From the NCBI GenBank assembly GCA_017428265.1, contig JAFRRD010000044.1, positions 1 through 57,447 of the forward strand: a stretch of 57,447 nt of DNA, read 5' to 3'. Under the pieces are notes generated by a model. That model was not told the origin of the DNA. It ran no database searches and saw only the letters and a list, made by a program, of their open reading frames with translations. Position 1 is the stretch's first letter, and the number at the start of each line of letters is the position of its first letter. A program made the translations under genes and the position numbers. Origin of the DNA: Lachnospiraceae bacterium. Its GTDB lineage: Bacteria; Bacillota; Clostridia; Lachnospirales; Lachnospiraceae. Shown piece after piece: positions 1-8,422 of this stretch.

Positions 1-21
1 ATCCCGCGTTGCTCCAGCAAC

Positions 22-55
22 ACTAAAACGAAACCTGGCGTTGATCAACGCCAGG
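22..55 (-). terminator. Rho-independent terminator after the unknown small gene
   Basis: A perfect palindrome with 11-bp arms lies at 34-55. Read on the minus strand it is followed by a T-rich stretch (TTTCGTTTTAG). It lies about 100 bases past the stop codon of the minus-strand gene at 153-563, as expected for the end of that transcript. Confidence 0.7.
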
Positions 56-152
56 CCTCGCAAAGTTCTTGGTTTTCGTTCAGCTCAATCTTTATGGGAT
101 CTTGAACTTCAAAACTGTTGCACTTAGTTTGACAATTCACTCAATTTTCCAG

Positions 153-563
153 TCACTGACTGGAATTTTTCTTCCCTTCTCTCTGCTCTCTCTTTTTCCT
201 TCTCTGCGGGCGGTTAGCTTTCTCGGATTCGAAGAGTTCCACCGCGGCGTCGGTCAGGTCGGGATTCCAGGTCTTGCCGACAGGCTTGCTCTTGGCCGCC
301 CAGGGGCAGTAGTCGACGTAGTCTTCGTCCAGGATGACCGTGTAGGGCGGGCCGCACTGATCGTTGACGTGCGAGTAAATGTGCCGCCCTGTACGGATCA
401 GTTCCTCCGCAGCGCTGTCGGACATTTTTGCCGTCAGCTGGCTGAATACCGCGCCGGAGATCTCGTACATGTCCCGGGAGCCCTGAAATACGATCTGCGC
501 GCCGTACACGCCTTTCGCCTCATTGTAAGCGGCCTTCCAGCTGCCGCCCTGCTTGATCTGCAT
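153..563 (-). CDS. Unknown small protein, 136 aa
   Basis: I do not recognise this protein. The start is set at the ATG at 561-563, preceded by GGAGGGAGGACTGAG. A longer frame upstream reads through the end of the neighbouring gene in another frame and has an arginine-rich composition typical of a shadow, so it is discarded. The protein begins MQIKQGGSWKAAYNEAKG, has an acidic, aromatic middle (DEDYVDYCPW) and a very basic C-terminus rich in Lys, Arg and Gln. There is no signal peptide or membrane segment, so it is probably cytosolic. It starts 14 bases after the stop of the YjbR-like gene, so the two are probably co-transcribed. No function is proposed. Confidence 0.75.
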   Translation of the reverse strand: MQIKQGGSWKAAYNEAKGVYGAQIVFQGSRDMYEISGAVFSQLTAKMSDSAAEELIRTGRHIYSHVNDQCGPPYTVILDEDYVDYCPWAAKSKPVGKTWNPDLTDAAVELFESEKANRPQRRKKREQREGKKNSSQ

Positions 564-577
564 CTCAGTCCTCCCTC

Positions 578-1324
578 CTACTTCTTCAACTCTTCGCTCA
601 GCCCGTAGGGGACGCCGCGCGGGCCGCGGACCACGGTCACGCCGAACTCGCTGCAGAGGCGCTCGAAGGTGAAGCGGTCGCGCTCGTAGCGCCGCTGCAG
701 CCTCAGCCTCATCAGCGCCTTGATAGTCAGGTTTTCGTCCGCGTACGCGTAGGGGATGTCCGTCTCCGTGACGCGGCATTTGTACAGGATCGCCGAGACC
801 GGCGCCGCCACGTACATGTACACCGTGTCGCCGACCTTGATGCCGGCGCCCTGTTTCCAGTCGACCTCATCAGACGCCGCAAAGGCGCCTTCCACGTCGT
901 AAAACTTCGGGTTCGCCGGGACGATCCACTCCTTCGCCGGACGCATTTTCACCTTCTTTTCGCGCGGCGCGGTGGCGAGGAAGCTCGCGTCGATCATGCC
1001 GCAGATCTCATCGAATCCAACCGTCCCGTCAAGCAGTATCGATATCCAGTTCCGGCGGTTCATGTGCCAGCCGGGGAAATATCCGCTCTGCCGCAGCAGT
1101 AGGTCCAGAAGGATCGGATCGTCCACCTTGACGTTCAGGATGTCCGTCGCGTCGTTTCCGGCAAGCCCCAGCACACTCTCCGGCACATTCATCACGATGC
1201 CGAACCATTTGCGGTTTTCCGCGTGACGGAACACCGCATAGTCCGGCCAGCTCCGCCACAGGTACTCCGGCTCCGCCTTATATTTCTTCTTCACATATGC
1301 AAACACGTCATCCCGCAGGCTCAT
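578..1324 (-). CDS. MmcQ/YjbR family protein with C-terminal EVE/PUA-like domain
   Basis: Residues 1 to about 115 match the YjbR (MmcQ, CyaY-like fold) pattern: an N-terminal helix rich in Lys and Glu, WPDYAVFRH, KWFGIVMNV, and the PGWHMNRRNWISI block with a following helix. The remaining 130 residues (IVPANPKFYDVEGAF, IKVGDTVYMYVAAP, YKCRVTETDIPY) look like an EVE/PUA-type domain, a fold often found binding modified bases or nucleic acid. Two adjacent ATG codons (1322-1327) exist; the second is better spaced from the CGGGAGG site. YjbR proteins are suspected DNA-binding proteins without a firm role. The two-domain form recurs in Firmicutes as far as I recall. Function is inferred only. Confidence 0.85.
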   Translation of the reverse strand: MSLRDDVFAYVKKKYKAEPEYLWRSWPDYAVFRHAENRKWFGIVMNVPESVLGLAGNDATDILNVKVDDPILLDLLLRQSGYFPGWHMNRRNWISILLDGTVGFDEICGMIDASFLATAPREKKVKMRPAKEWIVPANPKFYDVEGAFAASDEVDWKQGAGIKVGDTVYMYVAAPVSAILYKCRVTETDIPYAYADENLTIKALMRLRLQRRYERDRFTFERLCSEFGVTVVRGPRGVPYGLSEELKK

Positions 1325-1393
1325 CATGCACCTCCCGGCAAAGCCTCATCCGCCGCTTTATTGCGTAAACCGATGTTTACAGGCTATCCTTCT

Positions 1394-4300
1394 CTAATCG
1401 ATACCGTACTGCATCTTCTGCGTTTCCGACAGTTCCCAGTCTCCCAGGATCTTTTTTCCGTACTCAACAAGAGACTCTGCTGTGTGTCTTTTGAAGCCTC
1501 CGGCTTTGTAGCTGTAAAAGCTTTCAGGAATGAGCACGAAGAGATCCTCAGACGGCAGATAAGCTGTGCACTTTGAGATAACTGTAAAAATGTCCCAGTC
1601 ATCTTCACTGACAAGGAAAGCGCCGAGGCTGTCGAACATCAGCATCGTAAATCCCTTTTCTGTCCCGACCCAGCTTACATTCTGAGGCGTTATATATGTA
1701 CAGTCATAATCAACGTCACATCTGCTGAGAAGCTGCCCCGTCTTTGTATCGTATCTTCTGATCTGATTGTCCTGGCAAAGCGCCAGCAGATACCTGCCGG
1801 CTTCGGCAAAGGTCGCTGATATGATGGCAAAGCTGCCGTCACCGACTTCGGAAATCACCGCCTTATCTTTATCAAAAAGCACTACCCTGTCACCCGTATT
1901 GACCGCAGTGATACGGGAAGCCTTATCATAGGCCATCCACTTTTCCAGTTCCCGGACTCCGCTTGCCGCCAGCGCCTTGCCGAAATCCCCTGAGCACTCC
2001 TTCACGGTAAAGCTCTTAAGATCTATGACATAAGCTTCCTCAGCTTCAGAGAATTTAACATACACGCTGCCGTCGTTATCCCAGAACTTGCCCACAGAAG
2101 CATAATCCAATACGCTGATCAGCACCTTGTTCTTCATACGGAATTCATAGTCAAAGGAAACAAAGTAGAACTCGGATTTCCAGTTCTCATCATAAGCCCT
2201 GACGATCCCGTACCATTCTTCACAGCTGCTGTCCCCGATGACGCCGCAGAACTCCATTTTATCTTCCGGCTGCGCATATACCTTCCTGTCTTCCGTCGTC
2301 ATGCTTACGTTCCACAGTTCGTAGATCCCATTGGAGGAACGCCTCAGCAGACTCAGCACACCGTCTTTGAGCCTGACCGACTCGTCTGTATAGTGTTCTC
2401 CCGGTTCATCATATCCTCCGGGAAGTGATGTATACCGGAATTCCTTTGCATCCGGATCGAAATACAAAATCTTTTTCCAGCTTGCCCCGACAGCAAAACT
2501 CTCCTTGTCGAATATGGGTCCATCTCCGATGTAACCTATTTCCACATCGTCCGGGATGTCGTCTGTAAACTCTATCCAACTGGGGTCGGGCTTTCTGTAT
2601 CCGTAGTGCAGTATCGAATCAGAACCTCTTTGAACCATCCAGTAATCGGATGCGTCATAGATGACATCCTCTATATCGTTCACAAAGGAATAGACCAGCG
2701 ACCAGCTTTGCGCTCCGGCATTGAGGCCGCCGAATCCTCCGTCAGCGGTTATGCACTGAACGGCATCATTGTAGACTTCAGCATGACTTACGACGGTTGG
2801 ATACTCTGCATGCGTAAGAACATCTCCCGTCCCGGCATCAACAATATCCACGAAGTTGGAATATACGTTCACAAAAGCAGGGCTTCCCAGGCGGTCCGTA
2901 TATAGCGTCCGGTAGTTGTCATTCGTCAAATTGAATGTGGACGCGACTTCCCACAGTTTATTTCCGCTTTCCGTATCATAGAGTGAAAGATAATGCGCTT
3001 TTTCTGAGAAAAACTCTATCGTCACTCTATCTATTGTTCCGCTCATCTCCATATAATAGGGAACATAAGAGATGCACAGCCTGTTGTCCTCAGCAAACAG
3101 CACATCCACCATGTAAAGCTGATCTGCAGTAAAAGAATCAAGATCCGTGATTATGCTGCCGCTTCCCGTATCATATACTCTGATTCCTTCAAACCAGCTG
3201 TTGTATCCCGAGGAACGGCCTGCGGCGATCCTACTCCCGTCGTCTGAAATTGACAGTATCTCCAGTTTCTCGCCTTCAGGGCACTCTATGCTGCATATTT
3301 CTCCCTTGCTTTCAATATCGAATACATTGATCCCCAGCCAACTGGATACGGCAAGTCTTTTTTGATCCTTTGAGGTCAGCGCGCCGTAGATAAAGCCAAA
3401 TCCATTATCTCCCGATCCACCCAGTTTATACCTCACGCTGCCGCTTTGCCCGTCAATGAAATATACGATCCCGGCATCATAGATCACGACCGTATTATCT
3501 GACAGGACATCAACAAGACCTGCAGAACTGCAGTCTGTGACCTGAACGGTCCACAGCCTGCTGCTTGTTTCGGTATTCCAGGCAGTAACGATATCGTCCT
3601 GGCTCAAAGAAACGATCAGGTCACCGTTTTCGCTGAGCATGAAGGACCGGACTTTGTTTGAATGCTTCAGCGCACTGTTTATCGTATAACCCTCGCGCCG
3701 GTTTTTATACCAGTCAGTTCCGTAGGCATTTACACTCTCTGCAAGGGCATACTCAGCTTTCGAGATAAGCGGTCTTTCGTTGTTTTCCCGAGGAAGCGCC
3801 TCTATGGCAAGTGCAATGGCAGCGAACCTGTCTCCCTCGTCAAGTAGCCTTTGCGACTCGGACGCAAGATACATGGACTGATTCCTGAGCGCCTGCTCAT
3901 AGTTCTTTTGGATGACCGCATTGCTGTTAAGCAATACGCCGATGAACGACAGGGCAACTGCTGCAGCTGCCGATCCGAGCGCTAAATTTCTGCGTCTTTG
4001 GTATCGCTGCGCACGTTTATACAATTCGTCGAAAGCACAGCCGATAAGAGACGCAAGGATACGGTATTTTTCTTTGGCAAAAAGTTTCCGCCTTTTCCGG
4101 CCGGTATCCGCTGCAATGTTTGCCGCAATAGGTTCCGTGTCTCCCGTAATATTGCCTTTTTCATCATATGTATGAAGAAGCAGCGGGGAAAAAGACGCAT
4201 CGGGAGAGCCGTCGGCAAGGACCGTTATGACGTGGTCTCTGTCACGGGTTCTTAAGAAATGGCTGATCTCCTGCTCGCACCATTTGGATAAAGGCAGATC

Positions 4301-4546
4301 GGGCGTACAAATGACGATCAGGAACTCACTGTTGTCAAGTGCATCAACTATGCTGTCCGAAAGAGAGGAAGAAAGCGGCAGCTCATCTTCATCTCTGAAG
4401 ACTTTGCCCAGTTTTTTCCCGCCCGTCAGGGCTCTCAGATCTTTGGGGACCGTATAATGTTCTATGGTGCGCTGAACATTGGCCGCAACACTGCTGTCCA
4501 GGGGCTTGTGTCTGTAACTGATAAATGCTTTATATGTGTATGACAT
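1394..4546 (-). CDS. TIR domain - membrane segment - beta-propeller protein, 1050 aa
   Basis: Residues 1-130 form a TIR domain: YKAFISYRHKP at the start, the FRDEDELP loop and SKWCEQEISHFL, whose E93 aligns with the catalytic glutamate of NAD-cleaving TIR domains. Residues 187-206 (ALGSAAAAVALSFIGVLL) are one transmembrane helix behind a basic stretch (KRAQRYQRRR). Residues 215-275 are helical and resemble the linker seen in other TIR/WD-type signalling proteins (LASESQRLLDEGDRFAAIALAIEAL). The remaining roughly 760 residues are a series of short beta repeats (ENGDLIVSLS, DDGSRIAAG, LYDTESGNKLWEV) typical of WD40/PQQ propellers. The TIR part should be cytosolic and the propeller outside. The role could be envelope sensing or defence by NAD depletion; neither is proven. 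It stands alone, with an uncertain ribosome site. Confidence 0.88.
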   Translation of the reverse strand: MSYTYKAFISYRHKPLDSSVAANVQRTIEHYTVPKDLRALTGGKKLGKVFRDEDELPLSSSLSDSIVDALDNSEFLIVICTPDLPLSKWCEQEISHFLRTRDRDHVITVLADGSPDASFSPLLLHTYDEKGNITGDTEPIAANIAADTGRKRRKLFAKEKYRILASLIGCAFDELYKRAQRYQRRRNLALGSAAAAVALSFIGVLLNSNAVIQKNYEQALRNQSMYLASESQRLLDEGDRFAAIALAIEALPRENNERPLISKAEYALAESVNAYGTDWYKNRREGYTINSALKHSNKVRSFMLSENGDLIVSLSQDDIVTAWNTETSSRLWTVQVTDCSSAGLVDVLSDNTVVIYDAGIVYFIDGQSGSVRYKLGGSGDNGFGFIYGALTSKDQKRLAVSSWLGINVFDIESKGEICSIECPEGEKLEILSISDDGSRIAAGRSSGYNSWFEGIRVYDTGSGSIITDLDSFTADQLYMVDVLFAEDNRLCISYVPYYMEMSGTIDRVTIEFFSEKAHYLSLYDTESGNKLWEVASTFNLTNDNYRTLYTDRLGSPAFVNVYSNFVDIVDAGTGDVLTHAEYPTVVSHAEVYNDAVQCITADGGFGGLNAGAQSWSLVYSFVNDIEDVIYDASDYWMVQRGSDSILHYGYRKPDPSWIEFTDDIPDDVEIGYIGDGPIFDKESFAVGASWKKILYFDPDAKEFRYTSLPGGYDEPGEHYTDESVRLKDGVLSLLRRSSNGIYELWNVSMTTEDRKVYAQPEDKMEFCGVIGDSSCEEWYGIVRAYDENWKSEFYFVSFDYEFRMKNKVLISVLDYASVGKFWDNDGSVYVKFSEAEEAYVIDLKSFTVKECSGDFGKALAASGVRELEKWMAYDKASRITAVNTGDRVVLFDKDKAVISEVGDGSFAIISATFAEAGRYLLALCQDNQIRRYDTKTGQLLSRCDVDYDCTYITPQNVSWVGTEKGFTMLMFDSLGAFLVSEDDWDIFTVISKCTAYLPSEDLFVLIPESFYSYKAGGFKRHTAESLVEYGKKILGDWELSETQKMQYGID

Positions 4547-4570
4547 ATGATCGCAATACCTTTACCGCTT

Positions 4571-5191
4571 TTATTCCGTCCACTCGACTTTGAAGGTGAC
4601 CGTCACGTCGCCGGTTCCGAAAGCGTCCAGCAGTTCTTCTTTCGTGACGTCCGGGATGTGGCCGAGGCGGGTGAAATTCCACGTGTTTTCGCCGTAGTAG
4701 ATCGTGATTTGGTTGCCCTGGTAAAGGATGATGTCGCCGGGCTTCGTGGTGATCTCGGTGTCATTGCGCGGCAGGTCCCAGGGAAGCGGGCCGACCTTTT
4801 CGAAGCCGCCGTAGTCGTGCATGGCGACCTCCACGTCGCCTTCCTTCATCTTCTCGAAGAAGGCCTCCGCCGAGGAATTGCTGTCCCAGTAAATGCTGAA
4901 GGACTTCCCGTTGGCCGTGAGGTACGGGACCGCCGACGGGGTCATGTCCTCTTCTTCCGACGACGGCTCGGCCGTCCGCTCAGTCGGGGCCGCAGGCGCC
5001 GCGCTTTCCGTCATTCCGACGCTCTCCGCCGCAGTCTCCGCCCCGGTGTTCTCCGCCGTCCCGGGCGCGCCGTTTTTCATATTCAGCATTCCGTCACCGT
5101 CCATGACATCTCCTTTTCGGCTGCAGCCCGAAAGCATCGCAGCCGCCGCGATCACAGCCACCGCGGCGAAAGCAATAATGAACCATTTCAT
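4571..5191 (-). CDS. Lipoprotein with cyclophilin-like fold domain
   Basis: The N-terminus is a lipoprotein signal peptide ending at LSGC (Cys23). Residues 25-90 form a low-complexity linker rich in Ala, Glu and Ser. The last 115 residues match the cyclophilin-like fold family: a SFSIYWDSNSSAEAFFEKM start, then MHDYGGFEKVGPLPWDLPRN and the ILYQGNQITIYYGENTWNFT block. Members keep the cyclophilin barrel, but a prolyl isomerase activity is not established for them. The protein is expected on the outer face of the membrane. It starts 2 bases after the stop of the carboxyethylornithine synthase-like gene, so it is probably in the same transcript. Confidence 0.88.
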   Translation of the reverse strand: MKWFIIAFAAVAVIAAAAMLSGCSRKGDVMDGDGMLNMKNGAPGTAENTGAETAAESVGMTESAAPAAPTERTAEPSSEEEDMTPSAVPYLTANGKSFSIYWDSNSSAEAFFEKMKEGDVEVAMHDYGGFEKVGPLPWDLPRNDTEITTKPGDIILYQGNQITIYYGENTWNFTRLGHIPDVTKEELLDAFGTGDVTVTFKVEWTE

Positions 5192-5193
5192 GG

Positions 5194-6150
5194 CTATCTC
5201 CCCTGAAACTCAATGATCTCCTTATCCAGGATCTCGCCGTCCCTTACGATCAGCGCATCCTGCAGCACGTGCCCGATCTCGCCCGAAGCCAGCTGCTCCA
5301 GGTAGGGCGCGATCACCTTCGAATTGTTGTAGGAGAAGGTCTTGTAGAAGAAGGACGGCGTGTGGTCGACCGCATAATGCATGATCCCGTCGACCATGTA
5401 CGTCGGCTTCTCGATCGTGGTCGGAATGCAGGTCTCGATGCCGCCGCCGCGGTCGCAGCTGACGTCAATGATCATCGCATTTTTCTTCATTCGCTTCAGA
5501 TCGTCCCGGTAAATGATGTGGTCCGTCCGCCTGACGTCCCAGAGCACGCAGTTCACGATCACGTCATAGTTGCCGATCTCCTCGCGGAGCAGCCTCTCCT
5601 GGCGCCTGTTGTACTGCATGACGTGCGCGCCGAGCATGTGCAGGACGCGGCAGGCCCCGCGGGCGGTATTTCCGTTGCCGATCACCGCCACTTCCAGGCC
5701 GTAAGGCAGCTCGCCGTAGCACTGAAAACCGTTGATCACCGCGGCCTCGCCCGCCAGTTCGTTGTTGAACCAGAAGACGTGCCGGCCCTCCTCGAACATT
5801 TTTTCCCAAGCATATGCCGTCAGCCGGTTGTTCACGATTTTATCCGTGATGTCCCGGTTCTGCGTGGCGTGGACCCATCCGAAAATGATCTGTCCGGGGT
5901 GCAGGCGCCCGATATATTCCGCGTCGCCGATCTTCGGATCGCAGACGATGTCCTTCCCAATCGCCTCCTCGTGAGAACAGATCCGGCAGCCGGCCGCTTC
6001 ATACTCTTCGTCCGTGATCCCGAGGACCTTGCCGAAGCCGGTCTCAATGTAAATATTCTCCGGATGCGGCAGCCCCGCGATGTCCGCCGGGACGATCGCG
6101 CGCCTGTTCTCATTCTCCTTCGGGCTTATCGGAAATCCTATGGTCTTCAT
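5194..6150 (-). CDS. ceo: N5-(carboxyethyl)ornithine synthase-like dehydrogenase
   Basis: The 318-residue protein belongs to the alanine dehydrogenase/pyridine nucleotide transhydrogenase superfamily. It shows an N-terminal KTIGFPISPKENENRRAI motif, a nucleotide-binding VIGNGNTARGACRVLHMLGA glycine motif near residue 160, and the C-terminal MHYAVDHTPSFFYKT block. Length and these blocks fit N5-(L-1-carboxyethyl)-L-ornithine synthase, known from Lactococcus, which condenses pyruvate with the side-chain amine of ornithine or lysine using NADPH. Substrate here is inferred. The ribosome site is GAGAGGAGG before the ATG at 6150. The lipoprotein gene follows directly, and an alcohol dehydrogenase gene lies upstream. 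Confidence 0.82.
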   Translation of the reverse strand: MKTIGFPISPKENENRRAIVPADIAGLPHPENIYIETGFGKVLGITDEEYEAAGCRICSHEEAIGKDIVCDPKIGDAEYIGRLHPGQIIFGWVHATQNRDITDKIVNNRLTAYAWEKMFEEGRHVFWFNNELAGEAAVINGFQCYGELPYGLEVAVIGNGNTARGACRVLHMLGAHVMQYNRRQERLLREEIGNYDVIVNCVLWDVRRTDHIIYRDDLKRMKKNAMIIDVSCDRGGGIETCIPTTIEKPTYMVDGIMHYAVDHTPSFFYKTFSYNNSKVIAPYLEQLASGEIGHVLQDALIVRDGEILDKEIIEFQGR

Positions 6151-6176
6151 ACGGTGATCCTCCTCTCAGTGTCGGT

Positions 6177-6206
6177 CCCGGCCCGCGGGCTTTTCCGCAG
6201 GCCGGG
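6177..6206. other. GC-rich hairpin between adh and ceo
   Basis: An inverted repeat (CCCGGCC-C-GCGG, loop GCTTTT, CCGC-A-GGCCGGG) fills most of the 72-base gap between the dehydrogenase stop and the ceo ribosome site. No T-run follows on either strand, so it is not a clear terminator. It may be a processing site or a weak attenuator. Confidence 0.4.
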
Positions 6207-6222
6207 CAACGGTATTCGGTAC

Positions 6223-7422
6223 TTACCGGCAGGCCTTGTAGATCTCTACGATGTCGTCGTAATCCAGCACCTTGAAGGAGCCGATCTTACGCTTTTTGCC
6301 GTAGCTGCATTCCCAGGCGATCTTCTCGATCTCCTCGTCCGTAACTTCGTGGCCCAGCAGCTCCGACAGCGACAGCGGCATGCCCAGGCTCTTAAAGAAC
6401 GCGTTCGTCCGGACGATCCCTTCCTCCGCGGCCTTCCCGTCATCGGCGTCGGTCACGCCGTAGACCTTCCGGGCAAACTGCGCGAAGCGGGCCACATTTG
6501 CCCCCATCACATAGCGGCTCCAGGCCGCCCAGACCGCCGTCAGCGTCGCGCCGTGCGTCGAATCGTAGAGCGCGGAAATGGCCATGCCCAGCTGGTGGCA
6601 GGCCCAGTCGCCGTCACGCGGCGTATCGCCCTGCGCCCCGATCCCGGTCAGGCCCACGTGCGACACGCTGCCGCACCACATGATCTCGCTCATGGCCTCG
6701 TAATCGTGCGGATCGGCCACGCCGCGCGGCCCGTATTTGATGATGTCGCGGAACAGGCCCTCCGCGATCTCGTCGGTCAGGTGATTGCCCAGGATCGCCG
6801 CAAAATAGCGCTCCGAGGTGTGCATAAAAATATCGGCGGCGCCGGCTCCGATCTGGTACAGCGGGAGCGTCATGGTCAGTTCCGGGTTCATGATCGCAAA
6901 TTTGCAGCGGTTGAAATCCGTATTGATCCCGCGCTTCGTGGGCGCCTCCAGCAGGTCATTCGTCAGCACGGAGGAATTGCTGGTCTCGCTTCCGGCCGCG
7001 GAAATTGTCAGGATCGCGCCCTTCGGCAGGCTCGCCTGCACCTTCGTTCCCGTCCAGAAATCCCAGATCTCATGCTCCGGGGCAGCAATGGCATGCGCCA
7101 CCGCCTTCGCGGTATCGATCACGCTGCCGCCGCCGACCGCCAGAACAAAATCCGCGCCGAAGCGCTTGCCTTCCTCCGCCATCTTCACCGCCGTCGAAAC
7201 TAACGGGTTCGGCACGACGCCGCCCATGGCCAGGACCTCGAGCCCGGCCTCCTTCAGATTGGCCGTCACGCGGCCCAGCAGGCCGCTCTTTTCGGCGGAC
7301 TTTCCGCCGTAGATCAGCAATACACGGCTCCCGCCGTATTTTTTGACAAGTTCCGCCGTGCGCGCTTCCGTGCCGGGACCGAACACGATCTCCGTCGGCG
7401 CATAATACGTGAATTTCTGCAT
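6223..7422 (-). CDS. Iron-containing alcohol dehydrogenase, butanol dehydrogenase type
   Basis: A 399-residue type III (iron) alcohol dehydrogenase that would reduce aldehydes or ketones with NAD(P)H in the cytosol. It shows FTYYAPTEIVFGPG at the start, the nucleotide-binding GGGSVIDTAKA motif near residue 95, and metal-site residues in AADIFMHTSERYF, and in THGATLTAVW. It most resembles the NADH-dependent butanol dehydrogenase group (BdhA/YugJ). The start is the ATG at 7422, preceded by GGGAGGTATTGACA; an upstream in-frame ATG lacks a good site. It has its own promoter and is followed by ceo. Actual substrate cannot be read from the sequence. Confidence 0.92.
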   Translation of the reverse strand: MQKFTYYAPTEIVFGPGTEARTAELVKKYGGSRVLLIYGGKSAEKSGLLGRVTANLKEAGLEVLAMGGVVPNPLVSTAVKMAEEGKRFGADFVLAVGGGSVIDTAKAVAHAIAAPEHEIWDFWTGTKVQASLPKGAILTISAAGSETSNSSVLTNDLLEAPTKRGINTDFNRCKFAIMNPELTMTLPLYQIGAGAADIFMHTSERYFAAILGNHLTDEIAEGLFRDIIKYGPRGVADPHDYEAMSEIMWCGSVSHVGLTGIGAQGDTPRDGDWACHQLGMAISALYDSTHGATLTAVWAAWSRYVMGANVARFAQFARKVYGVTDADDGKAAEEGIVRTNAFFKSLGMPLSLSELLGHEVTDEEIEKIAWECSYGKKRKIGSFKVLDYDDIVEIYKACR

Positions 7423-7453
7423 TGTCAATACCTCCCTGCAGTTTTTCAAATCA

Positions 7454-7462
7454 ATTATAACA
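7454..7462 (-). promoter_or_regulatory. Extended -10 promoter for the alcohol dehydrogenase
   Basis: On the minus strand TGTTATAAT (TGnTATAAT, an extended -10 element) lies about 32 bases before the dehydrogenase start. No good -35 is visible, which extended -10 promoters can tolerate. Confidence 0.5.
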
Positions 7463-7535
7463 CAAACAACGCTTCCGCTGCCTCATAATATCGCATTGAT
7501 TTCTTCGGTCCCGCCGGCGCGGGCAAGGGCGTATC

Positions 7536-8351
7536 TCAGCCCTGCCGTCTCCCCGGCAGCCCACAGGCAGGGCCGGCAAGCATTTCCGCCTTCCGCACCT
7601 CGTCCTCCGGATCTGCCAGAACGTCGGCATATTCAGGGTGCTGCGCAAACCATTTGATGGAATAGGAGCACGACAGCTCCGCCTTCGTGCCGCCGGCCCG
7701 CAGCTGTTTCGCGACCGTCTCGGTGATCCGGCCCGCGATCCCCTGGCCGCCGAACGAAGGATCGACCTCCGTGTGCGCCAGGTTCACGACACCCGGCCGG
7801 ACCTGCGGATGCTCCAGCAGCGCGATCTGCCGCCCCGTCTCATCCTCCAGCCAGGTCTTTTCGCCGTCGGTGCGGAAAGTACGCGCTTCCCGCCTCATCA
7901 CCTCGCCCATGATGATATAATGCGGCTCGATCCCGCCCACATAGATCTTCTTCGCAACGTCCGGGACATCCTCGCGCTTCATCGGCGCCATGTAGATCTT
8001 GCGGCACACGAAGGTCTCCGACGCCTCCGCATAGGTCACACTGTTTTCCAGGAACTTCGGCGTCAGGCCGCTCGCCGCCGGCTTGTCCACGTCCCGGCCC
8101 GAAAGGCTGCCCATCTTCATAAGCGCATCGCGGCAGGCCTCCGGATAAAACGACACCGTGAAGGTATCACTCTCCTTCAGGAACTGCCAGGTGAAGCGGT
8201 CCGGCCGGATGTAGATGGTGATCACGCTCTTTCCCCAGACGGTCCCCATGGAGCCCCAGGAAACGGTCATGCTGTTGAAATGTTCGGGTGTGCCGGCGGT
8301 CACCAGCGCCCAGTCCTTGTTGAAACGTTCAAAAGGATCGATTTTGTTCAT
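7536..8351 (-). CDS. Flavin reductase-like protein fused to a small GNAT domain
   Basis: Residues 1 to about 165 match the FMN-binding flavin reductase-like family (split-barrel): KDWALVTAGTPEHFNSMTVSWG, VWGKSVITIYIRPDRFTWQFL, and FTVSFYPEA. From about residue 178 a second domain begins (ALLEHPQVRPGVVNLAHTEV, DPSFGGQGIAGRITETVAKQ, SIKWFAQHPEYADVL). This is the short YjdJ-type GNAT fold with a GGQGIA acetyl-CoA loop and the C-terminal HPEY block. The first part may bind FMN or act as an oxidoreductase; the second may acetylate an amine. The ribosome site is CAAGGAG. The gene lies just after one copy of a 43-bp direct repeat and was probably once directly behind the beta-repeat gene at 9546-9854. 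Confidence 0.85.
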   Translation of the reverse strand: MNKIDPFERFNKDWALVTAGTPEHFNSMTVSWGSMGTVWGKSVITIYIRPDRFTWQFLKESDTFTVSFYPEACRDALMKMGSLSGRDVDKPAASGLTPKFLENSVTYAEASETFVCRKIYMAPMKREDVPDVAKKIYVGGIEPHYIIMGEVMRREARTFRTDGEKTWLEDETGRQIALLEHPQVRPGVVNLAHTEVDPSFGGQGIAGRITETVAKQLRAGGTKAELSCSYSIKWFAQHPEYADVLADPEDEVRKAEMLAGPACGLPGRRQG

Positions 8352-8366
8352 AGCGGTACTCCTTGC

Positions 8367-8409
8367 TACATATTCATGGAAACGATGTTCCTGGCTTCCT
8401 CCATGGACG
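8367..8409. repeat. 43-bp direct repeat, left copy
   Basis: This stretch is identical to 9547-9589, exactly 1180 bases away. On the minus strand it encodes the last 13 codons of the beta-repeat gene (SMEEARNIVSMNM) and would end in TAG here. The two copies bracket the unknown gene at 8423-9490. Confidence 0.95.
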
Positions 8410-8422
8410 TCGCTTTTTGTAC

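Noticed and set aside
6177-6206. Terminator between adh and ceo
   Set aside because: The stem is strong but no T-run follows on either strand; kept only as a hairpin.
5269-7203. A long open frame on the plus strand opposite ceo and adh
   Set aside because: It is rich in Arg, Val and Asp with no recognisable motif, has no good start, and lies opposite two clear genes in GC-rich DNA.
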